From NCBI RefSeq assembly GCF_014648655.1, contig NZ_BMRN01000007.1, positions 186,001 to 250,000 of the forward strand: a stretch of 64,000 nucleotides of DNA, in the 5' to 3' direction. Shown here piece after piece: positions 1-11,517 of the stretch. Numbering within the stretch: the first letter of the stretch is position 1; each line of letters opens with the position of its first letter. The notes under the pieces are model-generated. The model was not told the origin of the DNA, ran no database searches, and saw only the letters and a program-made list of their open reading frames with translations. The stretch is from Streptomyces atratus (GTDB lineage Bacteria > Actinomycetota > Actinomycetes > Streptomycetales > Streptomycetaceae). The translations under genes and the position numbers were made by a program.

Positions 1-1
1 G

Positions 2-2032
2 GCCAAGAACCTGCGCCAGCGCCTGGCCAATTACTTTCAGGACCTGGCCGCGCTCCACCCGCGTACGCGCACGATGGTCACCACGGCCGCCTCGGTGGAG
101 TGGACCGTCGTCTCCACGGAGGTCGAGGCGCTCCAGCTGGAGTACTCCTGGATCAAGGAGTTCGACCCCCGGTTCAACGTCAAGTACCGCGACGACAAGA
201 GCTATCCGTATCTCGCGGTCACGCTCAACGAGGAATTCCCGCGCGTCCAGGTCATGCGCGGAGCCAAGAAGAAGGGCGTGCGCTACTTCGGTCCGTACGG
301 GCACGCCTGGGCGATCCGCGAGACGGTCGACCTGATGCTTCGGGTCTTTCCGGTGCGTACGTGCTCCGCCGGAGTCTTCAAGAACGCCGCCAGGACCGGC
401 CGCCCGTGCCTCCTCGGCTACATCGGCAAGTGCTCGGCTCCCTGCGTCGGCCGGGTCACCCCTGAGGAACACCGCGAACTGGCGGGCGACTTCTGCGACT
501 TCATGGCCGGCCGCACCGGCACGTATATCCGCCGCCTGGAGAAGGACATGATGGCGGCGGCCGAAGAGATGGAGTACGAGCGGGCGGCCCGGCTCCGCGA
601 CGATGTGGAGGCCCTCAAGCGGGCCATGGAGAAGAGCGCCGTCGTCCTCGCCGACGCGACCGACGCCGACCTGATCGCGGTCGCCGAGGACGAGCTCGAA
701 GCCGCCGTCCAGATCTTCCATGTGCGCGGCGGCCGGGTGCGCGGCCAGCGCGGCTGGGTCACCGACAAGGTCGAGAACGTCGACACCTCGGGCCTGGTCG
801 AGCACGCCCTGCAGCAGCTGTACGGCGAGGAGGCGGGCGATTCCGTCCCCAAGGAGGTCCTCGTCCCGGCCCTCCCCGAGGACCCCGACGCGGTCGCCCA
901 GTGGCTCGCCGACCGCAGGGGCTCCCACGTCAGCCTGCGGATCCCGCAGCGCGGCGACAAGAAGGACCTGATGGCGACGGTCCAGCGCAACGCCCAGCAG
1001 GCCCTGGGGCTGCACAAGACCAAGCGCGCCTCCGACCTGACGACCCGCTCCCGCGCCCTGGAGGAGATCGCCGGGGCGCTCGGCCTCGACACGGCTCCGT
1101 TGCGCATCGAGTGCTTCGACATCTCGCATCTCCAGGGCGACGACGTGGTCGCCTCCATGGTCGTCTTCGAGGACGGTCTTGCCCGCAAGAGCGAGTACCG
1201 CCGCTTCCAGATCAAGGGCTTCGAGGGCCAGGACGACGTCCGCTCGATGCATGAGGTGATCGGCCGCCGCTTCAAGCGGTATCTCCAGGAGAAGGAGCGG
1301 ACGGGGGAGTGGGAGGAGACCCCCGCGCCAACCGGACCCGTCCCGGCCCCGCAAACCGCCCCGGCAGCCCTGACCGGCCCGGCCGGTTTGGACACCATCC
1401 CCGACGCAGGCACCACTCCCGTCCCGGACACCGCCCCCGATCCGGACACCGCCCCCGATCCGGACACCGCCCCCGATCCGGACACCGAGCCCCGCGAGGA
1501 CGACGGCCGTCCCAAGCGGTTCGCCTATCCGCCGCAGCTCGTCGTGGTCGACGGCGGCCAGCCGCAGGTCGCCGCCGCCAAGCGCGCCCTCGACGAGCTC
1601 GGGATCGACGACATCGCCGTCTGCGGCCTCGCCAAGCGCCTCGAAGAGGTCTGGCTGCCCGAGGACGACGACCCCGTCGTCCTGCCCCGCTCCAGCGAGG
1701 GCCTCTATCTCCTCCAGCGTGTCCGTGACGAGGCGCACCGCTTCGCGATCACGTATCAGCGCGCCAAGCGGGCCAAGCGCATCCGTTCCAGCCCCCTGGA
1801 TGCCGTCGCCGGCCTCGGCGAGACCCGGAAACAGGCGTTGATCAAGCATTTCGGCTCCGTGAAGAAGCTGAAGCAGGCGACAATCGACGAGATCTGCGAG
1901 GTTCCGGGGATAGGCCGCAGGACTGCGGAATCGGTGGCTGTCGCCCTGGCCTCGGCTGCCCCGGCCACGCCCGCCGTGAACACGGCGACAGGAGAGATCA
2001 TTGAAGATGACGACGGGGGCAGCACGACATGA
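2..2032 (+). CDS. uvrC: Excinuclease ABC subunit C, 5'-truncated by the window edge
   Basis: UvrC makes the dual incisions of nucleotide excision repair on UvrB-DNA complexes in the cytoplasm. The frame is open from base 2, so the true start and the first part of the GIY-YIG nuclease domain lie outside the window. The remaining GIY-YIG domain runs to about base 500, a UVR (UvrB-binding) helix pair lies near 545-640, the RNase H-like C-terminal nuclease has FDISHLQG at about 1117-1140 and VVDGGQPQ near 1545-1570, and tandem helix-hairpin-helix motifs lie at 1790-1950. A Pro/Ala/Asp-rich insert (about 1315-1500), containing an 18-bp tandem repeat, splits the nuclease domain between those two motifs. 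The stop overlaps the rapZ start by 4 bp, so it is the first gene of the uvrC-rapZ-yvcK-whiA operon. Identification is firm. Confidence 0.97.
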   Translation, partial: AKNLRQRLANYFQDLAALHPRTRTMVTTAASVEWTVVSTEVEALQLEYSWIKEFDPRFNVKYRDDKSYPYLAVTLNEEFPRVQVMRGAKKKGVRYFGPYGHAWAIRETVDLMLRVFPVRTCSAGVFKNAARTGRPCLLGYIGKCSAPCVGRVTPEEHRELAGDFCDFMAGRTGTYIRRLEKDMMAAAEEMEYERAARLRDDVEALKRAMEKSAVVLADATDADLIAVAEDELEAAVQIFHVRGGRVRGQRGWVTDKVENVDTSGLVEHALQQLYGEEAGDSVPKEVLVPALPEDPDAVAQWLADRRGSHVSLRIPQRGDKKDLMATVQRNAQQALGLHKTKRASDLTTRSRALEEIAGALGLDTAPLRIECFDISHLQGDDVVASMVVFEDGLARKSEYRRFQIKGFEGQDDVRSMHEVIGRRFKRYLQEKERTGEWEETPAPTGPVPAPQTAPAALTGPAGLDTIPDAGTTPVPDTAPDPDTAPDPDTAPDPDTEPREDDGRPKRFAYPPQLVVVDGGQPQVAAAKRALDELGIDDIAVCGLAKRLEEVWLPEDDDPVVLPRSSEGLYLLQRVRDEAHRFAITYQRAKRAKRIRSSPLDAVAGLGETRKQALIKHFGSVKKLKQATIDEICEVPGIGRRTAESVAVALASAAPATPAVNTATGEIIEDDDGGSTT

Positions 2033-3000
2033 CTGAGCACGAACACGAACACGAAGTCGAGCACAACAGCACCGACCGAGCAGACGGAGCAGGACACGTG
2101 AGTACGGGCACCACGATCGAGACGGGTGACGGGAATGCGGCCATCCCCGAGCTGGTGATCATCTCGGGGATGTCGGGCGCCGGGCGCAGCACCGCGGCCA
2201 AGTGTCTGGAGGACCTCGGCTGGTTCGTCGTCGACAACCTGCCGCCCGCACTGATCCCCACCATGGTCGAGCTCGGCGCGCGCTCGCAGGGCAATGTGGC
2301 CCGGATCGCCGTCGTCGTCGACGTGCGGGGCCGCCGCTTCTTCGACAACCTCCGCGAGTCCCTCGCGGACCTGGAGGCAAAGCACGTCACCCGGCGCATC
2401 GTCTTCCTGGAGTCCTCCGACGACGCACTGGTCCGGCGCTTCGAGTCGGTCCGCCGCCCGCACCCCCTCCAGGGCGACGGCCGGATCGTCGACGGCATCG
2501 CCGCCGAGCGCGACCTGCTGCGTGAGCTGCGCGGCGACGCCGACCTGGTGATCGACACCTCCAGCCTCAATGTGCACGAACTGCGCGCCAAGATGGATGC
2601 CCAGTTCGCCGGCGACGAGGAGCCGGAGCTGCGCGCCACGGTGATGTCGTTCGGCTTCAAGTACGGCCTGCCGGTCGACGCCGACCTGGTGGTCGACTGC
2701 CGCTTCCTGCCCAACCCGCACTGGGTCCCCGAGCTGCGCCCGTTCACCGGGCTCAACGAAGAGGTCTCCGCCTACGTCTTCGACCAACCGGGCGCCAAGG
2801 AATTCCTCAACCAGTACACGGAGCTGCTCCAGCTCATCGCCGCCGGGTACCGCCGCGAGGGCAAGCGCTATGTGACGATCGCCGTCGGCTGCACGGGCGG
2901 CAAGCACCGCTCGGTCGCCATGTCCGAGAAGCTCGCGGCCAGGCTCGCGACCGAAGGCATCGAGACCGTCCTCGTCCACCGGGACATGGGGCGCGAGTGA
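2029..3000 (+). CDS. rapZ: RapZ/YvcJ-family nucleotide-binding protein
   Basis: P-loop ATP/GTP-binding protein of the RapZ (YvcJ) family. In enterobacteria it is an RNase adapter tuning glucosamine-6-phosphate synthase; in Streptomyces its role is not settled. Walker A is GMSGAGRS at residues 47-54 of a 323-residue product, and the conserved C-terminal segment with GCTGGKHRS is at 2887-2913. The ATG start overlaps the uvrC stop (ATGA). The first ~35 residues are a non-conserved tail with a His-Glu run (HEHEHEVEH). A GTG at 2098 is an alternative start that removes most of this tail and has GGAG 8 bases upstream. It is translationally coupled to both neighbours. Confidence 0.93.
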   Translation: MTEHEHEHEVEHNSTDRADGAGHVSTGTTIETGDGNAAIPELVIISGMSGAGRSTAAKCLEDLGWFVVDNLPPALIPTMVELGARSQGNVARIAVVVDVRGRRFFDNLRESLADLEAKHVTRRIVFLESSDDALVRRFESVRRPHPLQGDGRIVDGIAAERDLLRELRGDADLVIDTSSLNVHELRAKMDAQFAGDEEPELRATVMSFGFKYGLPVDADLVVDCRFLPNPHWVPELRPFTGLNEEVSAYVFDQPGAKEFLNQYTELLQLIAAGYRREGKRYVTIAVGCTGGKHRSVAMSEKLAARLATEGIETVLVHRDMGRE

Positions 3001-4031
3001 CCAGCCGTAATCTGCGCCTGCGGCGGCTGCGCAGAGCCACCTCTGCGATCTCCGGCCGCAAGCGCGGCGCACAGCCCAAGGTCGTCGCCCTCGGCGGCGG
3101 CATGGGCCTGTCCGCGTCGCTCGCGGCGCTCCGCCGGATCACCGGCGATCTCACGGCCGTGGTCACCGTCGCCGACGACGGCGGCTCCAGCGGCCGGCTC
3201 CGCGAGGAGCTCGGCGTCCTGCCGCCCGGCGACCTGCGCAAGGCGCTCGCCGCCCTGTGCGGTGACGACGACTGGGGCCAGACCTGGGCCCAGGTCATCC
3301 AGCACCGCTTCCAGTCCAAGGGCGATCTGCACGAGCACGCGGTAGGCAATCTGCTGATCGTCGCCCTGTGGGAGCAGCTCGGTGACCATGTCCAGGCCCT
3401 GGACCTGGTCGGCAAGCTCCTCGGGGCGCACGGCCGGGTACTGCCCATGTCCGCCGTGCCGCTGGAGCTCCAGGCGCTCGTACGGGGACACGATCCGGCC
3501 CGCCCGGACGACGTGGACACGGTGCGCGGCCAGGCCACCGTGGCGCTCACCCCGGGCGAGGTGCAGTCCGTCCACCTCGTCCCGAACGACCCGCCGGCCG
3601 TTCCCGAGGCCGTCGCGGCGGTCCTCGACGCGGACTGGGTGGTGCTCGGCCCGGGGTCCTGGTTCTCCTCCGTGATCCCGCATCTGCTCGTCCCGGAACT
3701 GCTCGACGCGCTCATCGAGACCAAGGCCCGCAAGGTCCTCTCGCTCAACCTCGCACCGCAACCCGGCGAAACTGATGGCTTCTCTCCGCAGCGTCATTTG
3801 GAGGTTTTGGGACGACACGCCCCTAAACTCGCCATGGACGTGGTGCTGGCCGACGAAGCCGCCGTGCCCGATCGTGAGTCCCTCGCCGACGCCGCCAAGC
3901 GGCTCGGCGCCGCGGTCGAGCTGGCGCCGGTGGCCTCACCCGACGGCGTTCCGATCCATGATCCGGAGCTGTTGGCCGCCGCGTACGACCGTATTTTTCG
4001 GATGCATGGAAGGATCGGCCCATGGCGATGA
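2997..4031 (+). CDS. yvcK: YvcK-family gluconeogenesis factor (UDP-GlcNAc-binding, CofD-like fold)
   Basis: Member of the YvcK/CofD-like family, known in other Gram-positives to bind UDP-GlcNAc and to be needed for growth on gluconeogenic carbon and for cell-wall integrity. The product is 344 residues. The nucleotide-sugar binding signature is clear: [11 protein letters not shown] (about residues 31-41), then [11 protein letters not shown] and [10 protein letters not shown] basic ~25-residue N-terminal extension precedes the domain. The GTG start overlaps the rapZ stop (GTGA), and its own end overlaps whiA by 10 bp, so these genes are translationally coupled. Family assignment is strong; the physiological role here is inferred from homologues. 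Confidence 0.94.
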   Translation: MTSRNLRLRRLRRATSAISGRKRGAQPKVVALGGGMGLSASLAALRRITGDLTAVVTVADDGGSSGRLREELGVLPPGDLRKALAALCGDDDWGQTWAQVIQHRFQSKGDLHEHAVGNLLIVALWEQLGDHVQALDLVGKLLGAHGRVLPMSAVPLELQALVRGHDPARPDDVDTVRGQATVALTPGEVQSVHLVPNDPPAVPEAVAAVLDADWVVLGPGSWFSSVIPHLLVPELLDALIETKARKVLSLNLAPQPGETDGFSPQRHLEVLGRHAPKLAMDVVLADEAAVPDRESLADAAKRLGAAVELAPVASPDGVPIHDPELLAAAYDRIFRMHGRIGPWR

Positions 4032-5011
4032 CGCCGGCGGTGAAGGACGAAATCTCTCGGCTTCCCGTGACCCGGACCTGCTGCAGGAAGGCAGAAGTCT
4101 CGGCGATTCTTCGGTTCGCGGGTGGGCTGCACCTGGTGAGCGGCCGGATTGTGATCGAGGCGGAGCTGGACACCGCAATGGCGGCGCGCCGGCTGAAGCG
4201 GGACATTCTCGAGATCTTCGGGCACAGCTCGGAACTGATCGTGATGGCTCCCGGCGGGCTGCGGCGCGGCTCCCGCTATGTCGTACGGGTGGTGGCGGGT
4301 GGCGATCAGCTGGCCCGCCAGACCGGCTTGGTGGACGGCCGCGGCCGTCCCATCCGCGGCCTGCCCCCGCAGGTGGTCTCGGGGGCCACCTGCGATGCCG
4401 AGGCCGCCTGGCGCGGGGCCTTCCTGGCACATGGCTCGCTCACCGAGCCGGGCCGCTCCTCCTCGCTGGAGGTGACCTGCCCGGGCCCGGAGGCGGCGCT
4501 CGCGCTGGTCGGCGCGGCCCGCAGGCTCTCCATCGCGGCGAAGGCCCGCGAGGTGCGCGGGGTGGACCGGGTCGTCGTCCGTGACGGCGACGCGATCGGC
4601 GCCCTGCTCACCCGGCTCGGCGCCCATGAGTCGGTGCTGGCCTGGGAGGAACGGCGGATGCGCCGCGAGGTCCGCGCCACCGCCAACCGGCTCGCCAACT
4701 TCGACGACGCCAACCTGCGCCGTTCCGCGCGGGCCGCGGTCGCCGCGGGCGCCAGGGTGGGGCGCGCGTTGGAGATCCTGGGCGAGGAGGTGCCCGAGCA
4801 CCTCGCGGCGGCCGGACGGCTGCGCATGGAGCACAAGCAGGCATCCCTGGAGGAGCTGGGCGCGCTCGCCGACCCGCCGCTGACCAAGGACGCGGTCGCC
4901 GGCCGGATCCGACGGCTGCTGGCGATGGCCGACAAGCGGGCCCAGGATCTGGGTATCCCGGGCACGGAATCCACCCTCAGCGAGGAGCTCGCCGACGGCC
5001 TGGTGGGCTGA
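4022..5011 (+). CDS. whiA: Sporulation transcription factor WhiA
   Basis: WhiA is the developmental DNA-binding regulator that, with WhiB, starts sporulation septation in Streptomyces aerial hyphae. The 329-residue protein has the LAGLIDADG-homing-endonuclease-like N-terminal fold (about residues 1-210) and a C-terminal helix-turn-helix (about 235-310, with [14 protein letters not shown]). The homing endonuclease catalytic function is known to be lost in this family. ATG at 4022 gives the usual family length and overlaps the end of yvcK. A 12-bp perfect hairpin lies 100 bp downstream and probably ends the uvrC-whiA operon. Confidence 0.97.
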   Translation: MAMTPAVKDEISRLPVTRTCCRKAEVSAILRFAGGLHLVSGRIVIEAELDTAMAARRLKRDILEIFGHSSELIVMAPGGLRRGSRYVVRVVAGGDQLARQTGLVDGRGRPIRGLPPQVVSGATCDAEAAWRGAFLAHGSLTEPGRSSSLEVTCPGPEAALALVGAARRLSIAAKAREVRGVDRVVVRDGDAIGALLTRLGAHESVLAWEERRMRREVRATANRLANFDDANLRRSARAAVAAGARVGRALEILGEEVPEHLAAAGRLRMEHKQASLEELGALADPPLTKDAVAGRIRRLLAMADKRAQDLGIPGTESTLSEELADGLVG

Positions 5012-5110
5012 CCCGCGAGGCCATGAAGTCGGCCGAATACAGAACATGCGGCATTCCCAGGAATGTTGACGTTCCGTAAACATCACTGCAAGTACGGCCG
5101 AGTATTCAAA

Positions 5111-5140
5111 GGCCCGTACTCCAACCGAGGAGTACGGGCC
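5111..5140 (+). terminator. Hairpin downstream of whiA
   Basis: A perfect 12-bp inverted repeat (5111-5122 paired with 5129-5140; arm GGCCCGTACTCC) with a 6-base loop. It lies between whiA and gap and has no U-tract, which is common for Streptomyces terminators. Likely terminator of the whiA operon. Confidence 0.65.
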
Positions 5141-5255
5141 TCGGCGGTTCTTGCGGCCCCGCTCGATGTCACCCCGGGGCCGTCGGAGAGGTAGGGTCGG
5201 AGGCGGTCGGGGACATCTCATACAACTCGCCGGGGTGTAAACCCCGCGTACCTAA

Positions 5256-6278
<1,023 letters not shown>

Positions 6279-6310
6279 CCGTCGAATCGGCAGGCACCTC
6301 GATGTGAGCA

Positions 6311-6350
6311 CGGGGCTCGGACGGCGCAACGCGGCGCCGTCCGAGCCCCG
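6311..6350 (+). terminator. 17-bp perfect hairpin between gap and pgk
   Basis: Arms 6311-6327 and 6334-6350 pair perfectly over 17 bp with a 6-base loop (AACGCG), followed by TTGC. It sits in the 108-bp gap-pgk spacer and could end gap transcripts, stabilise their 3' end, or partly uncouple gap from pgk expression. Confidence 0.75.
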
Positions 6351-6386
6351 TTGCATGCTTCCTCGTCCTCCAAGGAGTCCAGCAAC

Positions 6387-7598
6387 ATGAAGACCATCGA
6401 CGAACTTCTCGCCGAAGGGGTCACCGGCAAGCGCGTATTCGTCCGCGCCGACCTCAACGTGCCGCTGAGCGGCACCACCATCACCGACGACGGCCGCATC
6501 CGCGCCGTTCAGCCGACCGTGGAGAAGCTCGCCGCAGCCGGTGCGCGGGTCATCGTCGCCTCGCACCTGGGCCGCCCCAAGGGCGCCCCGGACACGGCCT
6601 TCTCCCTGGCCCCCGCCGCCGCCCGGCTCGGCGAGCTGATCGGCGCCGACGTCGCCTTCGCGACCGACACGGTCGGCGAGTCCGCCCGTGCCACGGTCGC
6701 CGCGCTCACCGACGGCCGGGTCGCCGTCATCGAGAACCTCCGCTTCAACCCCGGTGAGACGTCGAAGGACGACGCCGAGCGCGGCGCGTTCGCCGACCAG
6801 CTCGCCGAACTCGCCGATGTGTACGTGGGCGACGGCTTCGGGGCTGTCCACCGCAAGCACGCCTCGGTCTTCGACCTCCCGGCCCGGCTGCCGCACGCTG
6901 CGGGCGACCTGATCGCCACAGAGGTCGGCGTCCTGAAGAAGCTCACCGAGAACGTCGAGCGCCCGTACGCCGTCGTGCTCGGCGGCTCCAAGGTCTCCGA
7001 CAAGCTCGGCGTCATCGACCACCTGCTGGAGCGCGCCGACCGCATCCTCATCGGCGGCGGCATGGCGTACACCTTCCTCAAGGCCCAGGGCCACGAGGTC
7101 GGCAGCTCCCTCCTCCAGGAGGACCAGATCCCGGCGGTGCTGGAATACCTCAAGCGCGCCGAGGACAAGGGCGTGGAGTTCGTGCTCCCCGTCGACGTCG
7201 TGGTCTGCGAGCAGTTCCCGGACCTCAAGGCCAAGGCTCCGACCGAGCACCGCACCGTGCCCGCGGACGCCATCCCGGCCGGTTTCATGGGCCTGGACAA
7301 CGGCCCCGAGACCAACAAGCTGTACGCCTCGAAGCTCGCCGACGCCGTCACCGTCTTCTGGAACGGCCCGATGGGCGTCTTCGAGCACCCTGATTACGCC
7401 GAGGGCACCCGGGCCGTCGCCCAGGCCCTCGTCGACTCCGAGGGCTTCAGTGTCGTCGGCGGTGGCGACTCCGCCGCGGCCGTCCGCATCCTGGGCTTCG
7501 ACGAGAACGCATTCGGACACATCTCGACCGGTGGCGGCGCCAGCCTCGAATACCTCGAGGGCAAGACGCTTCCCGGCCTCGCCGCACTGGAGGACTGA
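6387..7598 (+). CDS. pgk: Phosphoglycerate kinase
   Basis: Transfers the acyl phosphate of 1,3-bisphosphoglycerate to ADP in glycolysis. The start is taken at ATG 6387 (MKTIDELL), which has AAGGAG about 9 bases upstream and gives a normal 403-residue PGK; the frame is open 12 codons further upstream but those residues are not conserved. Substrate-binding [10 protein letters not shown] lies at residues 18-27, with SHLGRPKG near residue 60 and the C-terminal nucleotide motif GGGDSAAA. tpiA starts 6 bp after the stop. Confidence 0.98.
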   Translation: MKTIDELLAEGVTGKRVFVRADLNVPLSGTTITDDGRIRAVQPTVEKLAAAGARVIVASHLGRPKGAPDTAFSLAPAAARLGELIGADVAFATDTVGESARATVAALTDGRVAVIENLRFNPGETSKDDAERGAFADQLAELADVYVGDGFGAVHRKHASVFDLPARLPHAAGDLIATEVGVLKKLTENVERPYAVVLGGSKVSDKLGVIDHLLERADRILIGGGMAYTFLKAQGHEVGSSLLQEDQIPAVLEYLKRAEDKGVEFVLPVDVVVCEQFPDLKAKAPTEHRTVPADAIPAGFMGLDNGPETNKLYASKLADAVTVFWNGPMGVFEHPDYAEGTRAVAQALVDSEGFSVVGGGDSAAAVRILGFDENAFGHISTGGGASLEYLEGKTLPGLAALED

Positions 7599-7604
7599 CT
7601 TTTC

Positions 7605-8381
7605 ATGAGCACCCGTACCCCGCTGATGGCGGGCAACTGGAAGATGAACCTCAACCACCTCGAGGCCATCGCACACGTCCAGAAGCTCGCTTTCGCCCTG
7701 GCCGACAAGGACTACGACGCCGTCGAGGTCGCAGTCCTGCCGCCCTTCACCGACCTGCGTTCCGTGCAGACCCTGGTGGACGGCGACAAGCTGAAGATCA
7801 AGTACGGCGCGCAGGACATCTCGGCGCACGACTCCGGCGCATACACCGGGGAGATCTCCGGCCCGATGCTCGCCAAGCTGAAGTGCACCTATGTCGCCGT
7901 CGGCCACAGCGAGCGCCGCCAGTACCACGGCGAGACCGACGAGATCTGCAACACCAAGGTGAAGGCCGCTTTCAAGCACGGCCTGACCCCGATCCTCTGT
8001 GTCGGCGAGGAGCTGGAGGTCCGTGAGGCGGGCAACCACGTCGCGCACACGCTCGCGCAGGTCGACGGTGGTCTCAAGGACATCCCCGCCGAGCTGGCCG
8101 AGTCGATCGTGATCGCGTACGAGCCGGTCTGGGCCATCGGGACCGGCAAGGTCTGCGGCTCCGACGACGCCCAGGAGGTCTGCGGGGCGATCCGCAGCCG
8201 CCTCGCCGAGCTGTACTCGCAGGAACTGGCCGACACGGTCCGTATCCAGTACGGCGGCTCGGTGAAGTCCGGGAACGTCGCCGAGATCATGGCGAAGCCC
8301 GATGTGGACGGCGCGCTGATCGGCGGGGCCGCACTGGACACCGACGAGTTCGTCAAGATCGTCCGCTTCCGCGACCAGTGA
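7605..8381 (+). CDS. tpiA: Triosephosphate isomerase
   Basis: Interconverts dihydroxyacetone phosphate and glyceraldehyde-3-phosphate. The 258-residue TIM barrel carries the N-terminal Asn/Lys (GNWKMN), the catalytic His in VGHSERRQ, the catalytic Glu in [12 protein letters not shown], and the C-terminal phosphate-binding QYGGSVK and IGGAAL. It starts 6 bp after pgk and is followed by a strong hairpin, so it ends the glycolytic operon. Confidence 0.98.
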   Translation: MSTRTPLMAGNWKMNLNHLEAIAHVQKLAFALADKDYDAVEVAVLPPFTDLRSVQTLVDGDKLKIKYGAQDISAHDSGAYTGEISGPMLAKLKCTYVAVGHSERRQYHGETDEICNTKVKAAFKHGLTPILCVGEELEVREAGNHVAHTLAQVDGGLKDIPAELAESIVIAYEPVWAIGTGKVCGSDDAQEVCGAIRSRLAELYSQELADTVRIQYGGSVKSGNVAEIMAKPDVDGALIGGAALDTDEFVKIVRFRDQ

Positions 8382-8412
8382 GTATGCGGTAGCGCGGATC
8401 CGTCGTACCCTT

Positions 8413-8449
8413 GCGGGGGCCGAGGAGGGTATAGCCTCCCGGCCCCCGC
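8413..8449 (+). terminator. Hairpin terminator after tpiA
   Basis: GCGGGGGCCG (8413-8422) pairs with CGGCCCCCGC (8440-8449), with an inner AGGAGG/CCTCC extension and a short loop near ATAG. It lies 31 bp after the tpiA stop and just before secG. Confidence 0.8.
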
Positions 8450-8495
8450 TGTTCGCACATGCAGTCCAGAGAATTCCGGAAAGTAGGGACCAGCC

Positions 8496-8732
8496 GTGAT
8501 TTTGGCGTTCGAGATCGCCCTGATCGTCTTCAGCCTGCTGCTGATGCTGCTGGTGCTGATGCACAAGGGCAAGGGCGGCGGCCTCTCCGACATGTTCGGT
8601 GGCGGTATGCAGTCGTCCGTGGGCGGCTCCTCGGTCGCCGAGCGGAACCTCGACCGGATCACCGTGTTCATCGGTCTGGCCTGGTTCGCGTGCATTGTTG
8701 TGCTTGGTCTGCTGATCAAGCTGGACAACTGA
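8496..8732 (+). CDS. secG: Preprotein translocase subunit SecG
   Basis: Small accessory subunit of the SecYEG channel in the cytoplasmic membrane. The 78-residue protein has two membrane segments (about residues 2-22 and 54-74) joined by a Gly/Ser-rich cytoplasmic loop starting KGKGGGLSDMFGGG, which is diagnostic of SecG. The start is GTG. Position between tpiA and an RbpA-family gene is the usual actinobacterial arrangement. Confidence 0.96.
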   Translation: MILAFEIALIVFSLLLMLLVLMHKGKGGGLSDMFGGGMQSSVGGSSVAERNLDRITVFIGLAWFACIVVLGLLIKLDN

Positions 8733-8774
8733 CCCGTCGTACGCGATTCCCGGTGAGGGTGTAACTCCTTTCAC

Positions 8775-8802
8775 TGGACGCGCGTTGGGCCTTACGTAGA
8801 CT
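8775..8802 (+). promoter_or_regulatory. Possible housekeeping promoter for the RbpA-family gene
   Basis: TGGACG (8775-8780) and TAGACT (8797-8802) are separated by 16 bp, resembling a sigma-HrdB promoter, with the expected start point about 30 bp before the GTG at 8842. I saw no convincing SigR-type (GGAAT-N18/19-GTT) promoter here. This is a motif match only. Confidence 0.35.
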
Positions 8803-8841
8803 GGGGCATCTTCGAGCACCATCACGCAGGGAGTTACGACC

Positions 8842-9177
8842 GTGGCAAGTGGCAACGCGATCCGGGGAAGCCGGGTCGGAGCGGGGCCGATGGGGGAGGC
8901 CGAGCGGGGCGAGTCCGCGCCGCGCCTCCGCATCTCCTTCTGGTGCTCGAACGGGCACGAGACGCAGCCGAGCTTCGCCAGTGACGCGCAGGTACCGGAG
9001 ACTTGGGACTGCCCGCGCTGTGGTTTCCCGGCCGGCCAGGACCGGGACAGCCCGCCGGACCCGCCGCGCACCGAACCGTACAAGACGCACCTCGCGTACG
9101 TACGTGAGCGGCGCAGCGATGCGGACGGCGAGGCCATCCTCGCCGAGGCCCTGGCAAAACTCCGGGGTGAGATCTAG
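8842..9177 (+). CDS. RNA polymerase-binding protein of the RbpA family (RbpB-like paralogue)
   Basis: Actinobacterial factor family that binds RNA polymerase and the primary sigma factor and stabilises open complexes. The 111-residue product has the zinc-type cysteine layout CSNGH...CPRC (about residues 34-58) and a C-terminal helical sigma-interaction region ([10 protein letters not shown] onward), but is shorter than typical RbpA. In Streptomyces the copy next to secG is, to my knowledge, the paralogue sometimes called RbpB rather than the SigR-controlled rbpA, so I leave the symbol blank. GTG start; a terminator hairpin follows directly. Confidence 0.85.
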   Translation: MASGNAIRGSRVGAGPMGEAERGESAPRLRISFWCSNGHETQPSFASDAQVPETWDCPRCGFPAGQDRDSPPDPPRTEPYKTHLAYVRERRSDADGEAILAEALAKLRGEI

Positions 9178-9187
9178 TTGTTGTTCA

Positions 9188-9219
9188 CCGGCCGGACACC
9201 TCACGGGGTGTCCGGCCGG
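9188..9219 (+). terminator. 13-bp hairpin after the RbpA-family gene
   Basis: CCGGCCGGACACC (9188-9200) pairs perfectly with 9207-9219 around a 6-base loop, 10 bp after the stop codon. Confidence 0.8.
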
Positions 9220-9332
9220 ACTGCCTTTGCCGTGCCGCAGCCCGCCATTGCCTCGTCAACCCCTCTGATCAATTAAGTTGGAAGGGCAGCGGGGCATCTG
9301 CAGGCACGAGAAGAAGTGGGCTGATATCCGGG

Positions 9333-11009
9333 ATGAATACACCAAGCCGAACCAGGCTCAACCAGACGCCCGAGTGGACCGCTCTGGGCAAGCACCGCGA
9401 GCAGCTCGGGGCGACACATCTGCGGCAGCTCTTCGCGGACGACCCGGAGCGCGGCACCGGATACACCCTCCGGGTCGGCGATCTGTATGTCGACTACTCC
9501 AAGCACCTGGTCACCGACGAGACGCTCCGGCTGCTGCGCGAGCTCGCCGCGGCCACCGGCGTGGCCGAGCTGCGGGACGCGATGTTCCGCGGCGAGAAGA
9601 TCAACACCACCGAGGACCGCGCCGTCCTGCACACCGCGCTGCGTGCCCCGCGCGATGCGGTGATCGAGGTCGACGGCGAGAACGTGGTGCCCGCCGTGCA
9701 CGCCGTACTCGACAAGATGGCGGCCTTCTCCGACCGCATCAGGTCGGGGGAGTGGACCGGTCACACCGGCAAGCGCATCAAGAACATCGTCAACATCGGC
9801 ATCGGCGGCTCCGACCTCGGCCCCGCCATGGCGTACGAGGTGCTGCGCTCCTTCACGGACCGCTCGCTCACCGTCCGCTTCGTGTCGAACGTCGACGGCG
9901 CCGACCTCCACGAGGCCGTGCGCGATCTCGACCCGGCCGAGACGCTCTTCGTCATCGCGTCGAAGACCTTCACCACGATCGAGACCATCACCAACGCCAC
10001 CTCGGCCCGCAACTGGCTGCTGACCGGTCTGAAGGCCGATCAGGACGCCGTCGCCAAGCACTTCGTGGCGCTGTCCACGAACGCCGAGAAGGTCGCGGAC
10101 TTCGGCATCGACACCGCCAACATGTTCGAGTTCTGGGACTGGGTCGGCGGCCGTTACTCGTACGACTCCGCCATCGGACTCTCGCTGATGATCGCCATCG
10201 GCCCGGACCGGTTCCGCGAGATGCTCGACGGCTTCCACCTCGTCGACGAGCACTTCCGCACCGCCCCCGCCGAGGACAACGTCCCCCTGCTGCTGGGCCT
10301 GTTGGGTGTCTGGTACGGCGCTTTCTTCGACGCGCAGTCGCATGCCGTACTGCCCTACAGCCACTATCTGTCCAAGTTCACCGCGTACTTGCAGCAGCTG
10401 GACATGGAGTCCAACGGCAAGTCCGTGGACCGGGACGGCAATCCGGTCGACTGGCAGACCGGACCGGTCGTCTGGGGCACCCCCGGCACCAATGGGCAGC
10501 ATGCCTATTACCAGCTGATCCACCAGGGCACCAAGGTCATCCCGGCCGACTTCATCGGCTTCGCCGAGCCGGTCGCCGACCTGCTGCCCGGTCTGGTCGC
10601 CCAGCACGATCTGCTGATGGCCAACTTCTTCGCCCAGACCCAGGCGCTGGCCTTCGGCAAGACGCCGGACGAGGTCCGCGCCGAGGGCGTCGCCAAGGAG
10701 CTGGTTCCGCACAAGACCTTCAAGGGCAACCACCCCACGACGACGATCCTGGCCGACAGGCTGACGCCGTCCGTCCTCGGCCAGCTGATCGCGCTGTACG
10801 AGCACAAGGTCTTCGTCCAGGGAGCCATCTGGAACATCGACTCCTTCGACCAGTGGGGCGTCGAACTCGGCAAGGTCCTCGCCAAGAAGATCGAGCCGGT
10901 GCTGACCGGGACGTCGACATCGGCCGCTGCCGCGGCGGAGGGGGGCGAGCAGCTGGACAGCTCGACCGCCGCGCTCGTCCAGGCGTACCGCGCCCGCAGG
11001 GGGCGCTGA
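9333..11009 (+). CDS. pgi: Glucose-6-phosphate isomerase
   Basis: Interconverts glucose-6-phosphate and fructose-6-phosphate, linking glycolysis to the pentose-phosphate operon about 2.5 kb downstream. The 558-residue product matches the long bacterial PGI form and carries GIGGSDLGP (about residues 153-161), the PGI signature around [17 protein letters not shown] and the terminal [10 protein letters not shown] region. ATG at 9333 gives normal length. Residues after about 530 are a low-complexity Ala/Ser tail. The next gene starts 5 bp after the stop. Confidence 0.98.
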   Translation: MNTPSRTRLNQTPEWTALGKHREQLGATHLRQLFADDPERGTGYTLRVGDLYVDYSKHLVTDETLRLLRELAAATGVAELRDAMFRGEKINTTEDRAVLHTALRAPRDAVIEVDGENVVPAVHAVLDKMAAFSDRIRSGEWTGHTGKRIKNIVNIGIGGSDLGPAMAYEVLRSFTDRSLTVRFVSNVDGADLHEAVRDLDPAETLFVIASKTFTTIETITNATSARNWLLTGLKADQDAVAKHFVALSTNAEKVADFGIDTANMFEFWDWVGGRYSYDSAIGLSLMIAIGPDRFREMLDGFHLVDEHFRTAPAEDNVPLLLGLLGVWYGAFFDAQSHAVLPYSHYLSKFTAYLQQLDMESNGKSVDRDGNPVDWQTGPVVWGTPGTNGQHAYYQLIHQGTKVIPADFIGFAEPVADLLPGLVAQHDLLMANFFAQTQALAFGKTPDEVRAEGVAKELVPHKTFKGNHPTTTILADRLTPSVLGQLIALYEHKVFVQGAIWNIDSFDQWGVELGKVLAKKIEPVLTGTSTSAAAAAEGGEQLDSSTAALVQAYRARRGR

Positions 11010-11013
11010 GCCG

Positions 11014-11517
11014 ATGACCACGGGGGAGCGGACGGTGCGGCTGAGGCCGCCGAACAACACACTGGACCCGAGGGCCGTCGGCTGGTGGCGGGCGCAGTGG
11101 CTGCTGCTGACCGCGGTGCCGGTGGTCGTGCTGGCCGTGCTGGGCGCGTTCATCGAACCCGCCCGGTTCTGGCTGCTGCTGCCCGCCGCGATCCTCGCCG
11201 TCCTCGGCATCGGATGCGCCGTCCTCTTCCCCCTCTGGTGGTTCCGCACCCATCGCTGGGAGGTCACCGACGAAGCGGTGTACGTCAGAACCGGCGTCAT
11301 CCGGCAGGAGTGGCGGATCGCGCCGATGTCCCGGATCCAGACCGTGGACACCGTGCGCGGCCCGCTCGAACAGCTCTACCGGCTCGCGACGGTCACCGTG
11401 ACCACGGCATCGTCCAAGGGCGCGGTGCGGATCGAGGGACTGGGACACGAACTGGCGGCCGAGCTGGCCGAGCGGCTGACCCGGATCACCCAGGAAACCC
11501 CCGGGGACGCCACATGA
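11014..11517 (+). CDS. PH domain-containing membrane protein (YdbS-like)
   Basis: 167-residue protein with two hydrophobic segments (about residues 28-47 and 50-72) followed by a bacterial PH domain (bPH2, about 77-140, starting HRWEVTDEAVYVRTG). This is the YdbS half of the YdbS/YdbT pair found in many Gram-positives, whose biochemical function is unclear. It starts 5 bp after pgi and its stop overlaps the next gene's start (ATGA), so it is co-translated with its larger partner. Confidence 0.85.
   Translation: MTTGERTVRLRPPNNTLDPRAVGWWRAQWLLLTAVPVVVLAVLGAFIEPARFWLLLPAAILAVLGIGCAVLFPLWWFRTHRWEVTDEAVYVRTGVIRQEWRIAPMSRIQTVDTVRGPLEQLYRLATVTVTTASSKGAVRIEGLGHELAAELAERLTRITQETPGDAT

Noticed and set aside
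8740..8790. A SigR-type promoter before the RbpA-family gene
   Set aside because: No GGAAT-N18/19-GTT match at correct spacing was found.
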